DNA of 64,000 bases from Anaerolineales bacterium. Its GTDB lineage: Bacteria; Chloroflexota; Anaerolineae; Anaerolineales; UBA11579. A model generated the notes under the pieces. The model searched no databases, was not told the origin of the DNA, and saw only the letters and a list, made by a program, of their open reading frames with translations. Shown one piece after another: positions 57,027 to 64,000 of this stretch (within the stretch, counting starts at the first letter, position 1; every line of letters begins with the position of its first letter). The DNA is taken from positions 1 to 64,000 of the forward strand of contig JAFGDK010000034.1 of NCBI GenBank assembly GCA_016932165.1, in the 5' to 3' direction. A program made the position numbers and the translations under genes.

Positions 57027-58573
57027 AGATTGATCCCTAACAGATTTGCACGGCTGGCCACGGCTTCTTCAATTGCAGCCAAATATTTGTCAGCCATTTG
57101 CTGGAACTGGTTCAACCTGGCAATCATCTCAGCCGCTGGGGGATGCTCCGCAAGCCCACTTAGGTTGATTCGCACATTCATCCCCGCCCCGGTCAGGGCA
57201 GCCCGGGCCAATGCCGCTGCCGACCCGGCATCCGTGACTGCGTTTAGATTTCCATTTTCCGCCACCTGCTGAGCCAACCCCAGCACACCAACCGCATCCC
57301 CGGCTACCTCCAGCGGAACCCTGGCAGCCTGTAGCGTGGCTTCCCGAATCGCCTCGGCGCGCACTGATTTTTGGCTTTCGCTGTCCTTGGGCATCCGGTA
57401 GGCAGTCATGACAGATTCAAAAGCCTCAGCATCCTGAATGACAGCTTGTGCCAATTTTTCTTTTAGCAACTCTGCCTGGATGATAATTTCCTCCATCTGC
57501 GCATTAAAATCTTCATATTTTTTCTTGCCCAAGGTCAATCGTGCCACCATCACCACCAGGCTGGCTGCCATTGCGCCACTGTAAGCCGCCGCCGAACCTC
57601 CCCCAGGGGTGGGTGTATCTGCCGCCAGTTGATCCAAAAAACCAACTGCCTCCACGGTCTTTCCCTGACGGGCTGCCAGTTCCGCATTCATCTTGTATTC
57701 CAGGATCTGATCATCACAAAAGCCATCCAGCTGCAGATACCATACCGCGGCGTCAATCAAAGCTTGCTGAGGGATCAATCCGATCAGCTCACTGTGGGTA
57801 ATATTGGCGCCATAACGGGCAGCCTCTCGCCGGATCATCTCCACCACCCTGAAAACCGGCGTGTGCCGGAAGTTGGTCAGATTCATTGAGACCTGAGCCT
57901 TGCCGTCAACCAGCATACCCAATCCCTTGACATACCGCATCCCGCCAGAGCTGTGCCGGATCGCTTTGCCGATCTTTTTGGCTACATCTACATCTTCTGT
58001 ATCCAGGTACACATTGTAGGCCACCAGAAAGGCACGGGCGCCGATCACGGTCGCACCCGCTTTACCCATTTCGCTGGGGCCAAAATCTGGCTGCCGGTCG
58101 GGGTTGCTGCCGATCTCGGCCTTCAATCCTTCATATTCACCTTTACGCAGGGTTGCCAGGTTTTCCCGCTCCGGACGGGTGGCCGCCTGCTCATACAGGT
58201 AAACCGGGATATTCAGCTCTTCTCCCACCCTTTTGCCCAGGCGCTGGGCAATTGCTACGCAGTCGGCCATCGTTGCCCCAGAGATCGGAATAAAAGGCAC
58301 CACATCGGTTGCCCCAATGCGGGGATGCTCGCCTTCCTGTTCATCCATATCAATCAGCTCAGCGGCTTTGGCAATCGCCGCAAATGCCGCCTGTTCCACC
58401 CCCTCAATGCTCCCCACATAGGTAAGCACAGACCGGTTGTGATCCGGGTCTGAACTGTGATCCAGCAGAATCACCTCCGGGGTTCGCTTCACTGCTTCTA
58501 CAATCTGCGCCACCACTTCCGGCCGGCGTCCTTCAGCGAAATTGGGTACACATTCCACTAAGGTTTCAGGCAT
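57023..58573 (-). CDS. ftcD: Fused glutamate formimidoyltransferase/formimidoyltetrahydrofolate cyclodeaminase
   Basis: LVECVPNFAEGRRPEVV; RIGATDVVPFIPI; C-terminal FLDQLAADTPTPGGGSAAAYSGAMAASLVVMVARLT. Overlaps the downstream gene by 4 nt. Confidence 0.95.
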   Translation of the reverse strand: MPETLVECVPNFAEGRRPEVVAQIVEAVKRTPEVILLDHSSDPDHNRSVLTYVGSIEGVEQAAFAAIAKAAELIDMDEQEGEHPRIGATDVVPFIPISGATMADCVAIAQRLGKRVGEELNIPVYLYEQAATRPERENLATLRKGEYEGLKAEIGSNPDRQPDFGPSEMGKAGATVIGARAFLVAYNVYLDTEDVDVAKKIGKAIRHSSGGMRYVKGLGMLVDGKAQVSMNLTNFRHTPVFRVVEMIRREAARYGANITHSELIGLIPQQALIDAAVWYLQLDGFCDDQILEYKMNAELAARQGKTVEAVGFLDQLAADTPTPGGGSAAAYSGAMAASLVVMVARLTLGKKKYEDFNAQMEEIIIQAELLKEKLAQAVIQDAEAFESVMTAYRMPKDSESQKSVRAEAIREATLQAARVPLEVAGDAVGVLGLAQQVAENGNLNAVTDAGSAAALARAALTGAGMNVRINLSGLAEHPPAAEMIARLNQFQQMADKYLAAIEEAVASRANLLGINL

Positions 58574-58605
58574 AGGTCCTCCAATGGGGTGAATGATTCT
58601 GGAAT

Positions 58606-58636
58606 ATTATACTCTCAGTTGAGAGTAGTCTGTAAT
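58606..58636 (-). promoter_or_regulatory. Putative ftcD promoter ATTACA-19-TATAAT with dyad ACTCTCA-GT-TGAGAGT in the spacer
   Basis: -10 58606-58611; -35 58631-58636; inverted repeat 58611-58626; directly upstream of ftcD (start 58573). Confidence 0.5.
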
Positions 58637-58760
58637 CAGTAACCAGACTGCAAGAACTGCCCACTGACTACCGGCTACTAGCTACCGTATCTCAAACCAA
58701 AAACCAGATCACCGTCTGAGTGGTAAAATAGTCCCTTAGCATGTAGACTTACCGGTAGAT

Positions 58761-60338
58761 ATGAACAATCATTCCGCTGAAATCACCCCCATAGCCCGAC
58801 TCTTTTTACTGCTGATTGCCATCTTGATGGGTATCCTCGCCTGCAGTCTGCCGCGCACCACCATCGGAGACAGGAATGGTTCTATCCCCACCCTCAATAA
58901 CCACCAGGATGCAGCCGAATTCTTTCCCCGTCCCACCGAAGGTCCGTATGCCGATTTCAGTTTCTTGCCGGTGCTGAGGGAACCAGGTGAGCTTGTACCC
59001 ACCCCTACTCCAGACCCTGAGCGCACCCTGCCCCCCTTCCGCACCAGCTACGAAACCTATTACGTCCGTTATGCCGACACTTTGGGCACCATCGCCTTGC
59101 GGTACGGCATCTCGGTAGACACGATCATCGCCGAGAACGGGATCACAGACCCAAACCTGATTGCTGTTGGGCAAGCCTTGCGCATCCCGCCGCCTTCCCC
59201 AACAGATCCGGCGCCCGATCTGAAGTTGATCCCGGATTCTGAACTGGTCAACGGCCCCTACAACGCCAAAATCGACATCATTGACTATATCCGATCAAAA
59301 GGAGGATATCTCAACCAATACCAGGAAGAGATCAACGATATCCTCATGACCGGGCCTGAGATCGTGAAGATGGTGGCCGCCAACTACTCGGTCAACCCCA
59401 GGCTGCTGTTAGCCATTCTGGAATATCAAAGCGGCTGGTTAACCCGCCCGGAAGCGGAGATTAGCCAATTAATCTATCCCATGGGCTTGGAGGATGAATG
59501 GCGCAAAGGGTTGTATTACCAGTTGGCCTGGGCCGCCAATACGCTCAACAGCGGGTTTTACCGCTGGCGGGTCAACGCCCTGGCTGGCTACCCTACTGCG
59601 GACAGCAAACTGATCCCTGCCAGCCCGCGGATCAATGCCGGGACAGCCGCCCTGCATTATCTCTTTGCCCAGATTCAGACAGAAGAAATCTGGCGGCACA
59701 CAGTCTCAACAGATGGTTTCATTCAGACCTACATCCAGCTTTACGGCCACCCCTTTGATTGGAGCGTGGAGCCGCTGATACCTGCAAGTCTTGTCCAGCC
59801 TGAACTACAGCTTCCCTTTGAGCCTGGCGTGCGCTGGATCTTCACCGGAGGCCCGCATGGCGGATGGGACGGCGGTTCTGCCTGGTCCGCGGTCGACTTT
59901 GCACCGCCCAAAGAACAGCTTGGCTGCATCCAGAATGACCAGTGGGTCGTCGCCATGGCCGATGGGCTGATCGTGCGCACAGGTGACGGCGCAGTTGTCC
60001 AGGATCTGGATGGGGACGGCCACGAGGAGACTGGCTGGGTGCTGTTTTATATGCACATCGAGACCCGAGACCGTGTAGAAACCGGCACCTACCTCAAGGC
60101 GGGGGAACGCATCGGGCATGCTTCCTGCGAAGGCGGGGTCTCTACGGGCACCCATGTACACCTGGCAAGGCGGTATAATGGGGAATGGGTCGCCATCAAC
60201 AGCCGCATTCCGTTCGTAATGGACGGCTGGACCGTGGTCGATGACGGCATCTTATATGGTGGATATTTAGAGAAAAATGGGCACATCATTTACCCCTGTC
60301 AATGCAAAAATGAAGAAAACAAGATTGAACGACCGTAA
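58761..60338 (+). CDS. LysM + M23 (LasA-like) peptidase lipoprotein, copy 1
   Basis: Lipobox GILAC; LysM YYVRYADTLGTIALRYGISVDTIIAENGI; GGPHGGWDGGSAWSAVDFAP; GTHVHLARRYNGEW. Confidence 0.9.
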   Translation: MNNHSAEITPIARLFLLLIAILMGILACSLPRTTIGDRNGSIPTLNNHQDAAEFFPRPTEGPYADFSFLPVLREPGELVPTPTPDPERTLPPFRTSYETYYVRYADTLGTIALRYGISVDTIIAENGITDPNLIAVGQALRIPPPSPTDPAPDLKLIPDSELVNGPYNAKIDIIDYIRSKGGYLNQYQEEINDILMTGPEIVKMVAANYSVNPRLLLAILEYQSGWLTRPEAEISQLIYPMGLEDEWRKGLYYQLAWAANTLNSGFYRWRVNALAGYPTADSKLIPASPRINAGTAALHYLFAQIQTEEIWRHTVSTDGFIQTYIQLYGHPFDWSVEPLIPASLVQPELQLPFEPGVRWIFTGGPHGGWDGGSAWSAVDFAPPKEQLGCIQNDQWVVAMADGLIVRTGDGAVVQDLDGDGHEETGWVLFYMHIETRDRVETGTYLKAGERIGHASCEGGVSTGTHVHLARRYNGEWVAINSRIPFVMDGWTVVDDGILYGGYLEKNGHIIYPCQCKNEENKIERP

Positions 60339-61956
60339 CAGACTCATCCGCCACTATCTCCGCTTCATCGCAGTCACCGGAGTGCTAATTCTCACCTCGA
60401 TGGTCTGCCGGACCGGCTATATCACCCCCGCCAGCCTGACGGAGACAGCAGAATTCACACCCGCGGTGACCATCCTGCCAACGGTCCACTTCATCCGCCC
60501 AACGGAAACACAAACACCGCCTCCCACTCCGACTGCAACCCCCGATCCCCGCCTGGCAACAGCCACACCGGTTTTCAACACACCTACTCCCTCACCCACT
60601 CCACTGCCCACCTCCACACTGATTGCCGCCGATTCCCTGCCGATGCAGTATTTTGTCCAATCCGGAGAGACCCTGGCAGCCTTGGCCAACCGGTTTAGCG
60701 TCCACCCCTTTGAGATCGTCTCAGATAAAGAAATTCCCCAGGAGGGCTACATCCCCCCCGGCCAGATGATGATGATCCCCCAACGGTTGTTGCTGACCAC
60801 ACCCAATATCCATCTCCTCCCGGATAGTGAGGTGGTCTACTCCCCTTCGACAATAGACTTCATCACCGAGATCTATGTGAATACTTTAGGCGGTCATCTG
60901 AGTGAATACAACGAATATATGACCTACCACGGGTTCCAATCCGGTGCTGAGGTGGTTGAGATCACTGCTCTGAACCACTCGATCAACCCCAAGCTGCTGT
61001 TATCGCTGTTGGAATTCAACAGCCATTGGGTGTTGGGACACCCCGGTTCCTTCTCAGAAGAAGCCTATCCGATGGGTCACAATCAAATCAATGAAACTGT
61101 TCTCTCTGCACAGTTGAATTGGGCAGCAAAGGAGATCTCCATCGGCTATTATGGATGGCGCGCCGGCACATTAACTGAAATTAAATTCCTGGACGGCAGC
61201 ACCCTGCGTCTAGCACCGGATCTGAATGCGGGAACGGTAGGGCTGATGTATTATTTCGCCCAAATCATGCAAAAAAACGATTGGTTCAAAGCGATTGACC
61301 CAGACACTGGATTTCTCCAGCAGCACATTGCCATGTTTGGAGACCCAAAGGATAGAGCTGTGATCGTCGAACCTTTGCTGCCAGCCGGCCTTGAGCAGCC
61401 AGAAATGATCCTCCCCTTCCAGGAAGGGGATACATGGGCCTATTCCGGCGGGCCGCACGGTGCCTGGACAGTCGAAGGTCCGCAGGCTGCCATTGATTTT
61501 GCCCCCAGCAGCGTGGCAGGCGGCTGCGCTCCTTCCGAACTGTGGGCAGTGGCTACCGCAACCGGAATGGTGATCCGCAATCAGAGCGGTGTACTCATCC
61601 TCGACCTGGATGGGGACGGATATGAACAGACTGGATGGGTGATGTTCTACCTGCATCTCATTCCCCACCCCCGCCTTCAGGTCGGGGATTGGGTCACACA
61701 GGGAGACCTGATCGGCAAACCTTCCTGTGAAGGCGGTCGTGCCACCGGCACCCATATTCACATGGCGCGTAAATATAACGGTGAGTGGATACTGGCTGCC
61801 GGTCCGGTGCCGATGGTGCTCAGCGGCTGGACAGTTGTGGCAGGCGACGAGGTCTATCAAGGCGGCCTGACCAAAGGAGATCAAATCATCATCGCATCAG
61901 ATAAAGGGGCATTTACCTCCCGCGTGACGCGTCTCGTGGCTGCGCCGGATGGATAG
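60310..61956 (+). CDS. LysM + M23 (LasA-like) peptidase lipoprotein, copy 2
   Basis: YFVQSGETLAALANRFSVHPFEI; GGPHGAWTVEGPQAAIDFAP; GTHIHMARKYNGEW. ORF-track start is 60277; ATG 60310 (MKKTRLND) is more likely. Confidence 0.9.
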   Translation: MKKTRLNDRNRLIRHYLRFIAVTGVLILTSMVCRTGYITPASLTETAEFTPAVTILPTVHFIRPTETQTPPPTPTATPDPRLATATPVFNTPTPSPTPLPTSTLIAADSLPMQYFVQSGETLAALANRFSVHPFEIVSDKEIPQEGYIPPGQMMMIPQRLLLTTPNIHLLPDSEVVYSPSTIDFITEIYVNTLGGHLSEYNEYMTYHGFQSGAEVVEITALNHSINPKLLLSLLEFNSHWVLGHPGSFSEEAYPMGHNQINETVLSAQLNWAAKEISIGYYGWRAGTLTEIKFLDGSTLRLAPDLNAGTVGLMYYFAQIMQKNDWFKAIDPDTGFLQQHIAMFGDPKDRAVIVEPLLPAGLEQPEMILPFQEGDTWAYSGGPHGAWTVEGPQAAIDFAPSSVAGGCAPSELWAVATATGMVIRNQSGVLILDLDGDGYEQTGWVMFYLHLIPHPRLQVGDWVTQGDLIGKPSCEGGRATGTHIHMARKYNGEWILAAGPVPMVLSGWTVVAGDEVYQGGLTKGDQIIIASDKGAFTSRVTRLVAAPDG

Positions 61957-61962
61957 CAGGTC

Positions 61963-63486
61963 TTGATGAAGGTGAAAATTGTGCTGATCAGTTTCCTCCT
62001 GGCTCTGGTAGCAGGCTGTCGCCCCATCCCTGTGGTTGAATCACCCCCAGTTGATGAAATTCATCTCGCTCCTCCCGCCACCTCAACACTGCCAGGCCCC
62101 ACCCCCACCCCGCTGCCTGAGAGAACCACCTACCTGCCTGGCGAACTGGTTGAATATACAGCCCAGACGGGAGACACCCTCCCTGCCCTGGCTTCCCGTT
62201 TCAATACCACCGTTGAAGAAATCCTGGCGGCAAATCCAATCATCCCGCAGAGCGCCAGCACGATGCCTCCCGGTCTTCCCTTGCAAATCCCCATTTATTA
62301 CCGCAGCTTCTGGGGAACACCATTCAAGATCATCCCCGACAGCCTGTTTATAAATGGCCCGGCTGCTATTGACTTTGACACAATCTCTTTCGCCGGCGAT
62401 ACCCAAGGCTGGATCAATAATCACCGGGAATATGCCCTGGGCAGAGAACGATCCGGTCCAGAAATTATCAATCTGGTAGCCAAGAATTATTCGATCAGCC
62501 CGCGCTTGCTGCTGGCGGTTTCAGAATATCTGGCAAATGCCCTCAGCTATCCTGCTCTGCCTGAATCTTCCATTGATTATCCTCTCCGCTTCCGCAGCCC
62601 ATTGAGCAAGGGATATTACCGCCAGCTGCTTTGGGCCGCAAACCAGCTGAATATCGGCTATTATCAATGGCGCACCGGGGAATTGCTGGAGCTGGAACTA
62701 TCCGACGGCACCCTGGAACGACCGGATCCCTGGCAAAATGCGGCCACAGTCTCTTTGCAGCGCTTTTTCAGTCTGATTATGCCGGTGGAGCAATACCGCT
62801 ATGCAATCAGCCCGGAGGGATTTGCCAGCACCTGGCAAAAACTGTATGGAGACCCCTGGCAAGGAGACCAACCCCACATTCCTGGAAGTTTAGCCCAGCC
62901 AGGTTTTATCCTGCCTTACCCCGCCGGCGAGTCCTGGGCTTATACCGGTGGGCCGCACACCGCCTGGGGTAACGGTGCCCCTGCTGCCGCGATCGACTTT
63001 GCTCCCGCTGCAGACACCAGCGGCTGCTATGTCAGCAATGCCTGGACCACCGCCATGGCTGATGGGCTGGTCGCCCGCACTGAACCAGGTATTGTGATCC
63101 TTGACCTGGACAAAGATGGGGATGAGAGAACCGGCTGGGTGCTCTTTTATTTACATGTGGAAACGCGAGACCAGATCCCCGAAGGCAGCCTGGTCTCGGC
63201 AGGAGACCCGCTGGGGCACCCTTCCTGCGAGGGAGGGGAAGCTACAGGCACGCATGTGCATATTGCCCGCAAATACAACGGGGAATGGATTATCGCTGAC
63301 AGCGAGGTACCCTTTGTGATGGAAGGGTGGCGCGCCGTGGCTGGCGAACGCCTGTACGAAGGCTCACTGGTACGTTTTGAAAAAACCATCACCGCATGCG
63401 AATGTGCCACCCTGGATACAATCCTCACAGCTACCGGAAATGTGGATGGGCGGGTGGAGGATTTGATGCCGAGTCCCACCCCCTAA
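61963..63486 (+). CDS. LysM + M23 (LasA-like) peptidase lipoprotein, copy 3
   Basis: Lipobox LVAGC; YTAQTGDTLPALASRFNTTVEEILAANPI; GGPHTAWGNGAPAAAIDFAP; GTHVHIARKYNGEW. Confidence 0.9.
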   Translation: MMKVKIVLISFLLALVAGCRPIPVVESPPVDEIHLAPPATSTLPGPTPTPLPERTTYLPGELVEYTAQTGDTLPALASRFNTTVEEILAANPIIPQSASTMPPGLPLQIPIYYRSFWGTPFKIIPDSLFINGPAAIDFDTISFAGDTQGWINNHREYALGRERSGPEIINLVAKNYSISPRLLLAVSEYLANALSYPALPESSIDYPLRFRSPLSKGYYRQLLWAANQLNIGYYQWRTGELLELELSDGTLERPDPWQNAATVSLQRFFSLIMPVEQYRYAISPEGFASTWQKLYGDPWQGDQPHIPGSLAQPGFILPYPAGESWAYTGGPHTAWGNGAPAAAIDFAPAADTSGCYVSNAWTTAMADGLVARTEPGIVILDLDKDGDERTGWVLFYLHVETRDQIPEGSLVSAGDPLGHPSCEGGEATGTHVHIARKYNGEWIIADSEVPFVMEGWRAVAGERLYEGSLVRFEKTITACECATLDTILTATGNVDGRVEDLMPSPTP

Positions 63487-63678
63487 AACCGAGAATAAAA
63501 CCATTCTACAGCCCTTTCCCCTGAAGATTGTCTCAATTAAATGAGACTGGCAGGGTTGAAAGTCTGATCAGGTTGTGATCCCGTCGGGAGGCTGCTTCAG
63601 TCGGGGAGTGCGTCTATTTCACCGCAAAGACGCCTGGCTTTGGGGGATTAAAGACCTCAAGCAATTAAATCAAGAAAA

Positions 63679-63715
63679 GGTCAGGTTCTCGATAATTAAC
63701 AATCAGAACCTGACC
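63679..63715. terminator. 11-bp inverted repeat GGTCAGGTTCT/AGAACCTGACC: terminator of the OsmC gene or a REP-like element
   Basis: Perfect 11-bp arms, 15-nt loop; minus-strand tail TTTTCTTGATTT. Confidence 0.5.
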
Positions 63716-63753
63716 CTATGAAAAGTCTATAATCATTCTCTATGAGCTAAAAA

Positions 63754-64000
63754 CTACTCCGCCTCGATGATCGTGTACTTCAATTCGATCTCCACTGCCT
63801 TGCCGAGCATCGCCTGGGCCGGGCAGTAGCGTTCTTTCGAAAGTTGGATTGCCCGTTCCACCGCTTTGGGGTCAATATTCCGGCCAGTAACGATATACTC
63901 AACCACAGCTGTGTTCCATACTTTAGGGTGTTCATCCACTTTCTCGGTATGCACGCGGGTCTCAAAGGCAGATACATCCTGGCGCATCTTCTGCAAAATA
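63754..64000 (-). CDS. OsmC family protein, C-terminal part (gene continues past the window edge)
   Basis: HPKVWNTAVVEYIVTGRNIDPKAVERAIQLSKERYCPAQAMLGKAVEIELKYTI; frame open to the window end. Confidence 0.85.
   Translation of the reverse strand, partial: ILQKMRQDVSAFETRVHTEKVDEHPKVWNTAVVEYIVTGRNIDPKAVERAIQLSKERYCPAQAMLGKAVEIELKYTIIEAE

Noticed and set aside
60277-60309. Upstream start of LysM/M23 copy 2
   Set aside because: It would overlap copy 1 by 62 nt and lacks a signal-sequence-like start; ATG 60310 (MKKTRLND...) is more plausible.
1-64000. CRISPR arrays, rRNA, tRNA, complete transposons or prophage modules
   Set aside because: Looked for regularly spaced repeats, tRNA-like motifs, transposase and phage structural motifs; found none convincing.

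Overview
This 64 kb window appears to be bacterial chromosome, most likely Chloroflexota/Anaerolineae. The lineage is inferred from gene style (LysM/M23 lipoproteins, GPH-type MFS transporters, MalT-BTAD regulators); no search was run. It holds about 45 credible CDSs. I saw no rRNA, tRNA or CRISPR array and no intact insertion sequence. Recognisable genes include lgt, polX (PHP-fused), mutL, glgA, malQ, a GH13 enzyme, ftcD (fused FT/CD), rarD, comEA-like, two LCP-family genes, three tandem LysM+M23 lipoproteins, several MFS/EamA transporters and three paralogous GNAT-like proteins. The strongest unusual observations are: (1) an unannotated 49-aa ORF (12545-12694, -) with a Sec-type signal peptide ending VLA|GPIPGGIGG, coupled to a 75-aa NHLP-like (Os1348-like) ORF and an HD-GYP gene, with repeat motifs shared between its promoter region and that of a nearby MalT/BTAD regulator; (2) a histidine kinase whose phospho-acceptor His is Gln (SQELRQP), beside LysM/InlB-repeat and LCP genes; (3) a tyrosine-recombinase-like protein that has lost most catalytic residues including the Tyr; (4) a decayed ABC-transporter remnant (21167-21443, -); (5) an EamA gene interrupted by an in-frame TAG; (6) a textbook MerR 19-bp-spacer promoter at a TipA-like gene; (7) an unannotated 29-aa single-TM ORF. 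All family calls come from reading motifs and need profile searches to confirm.
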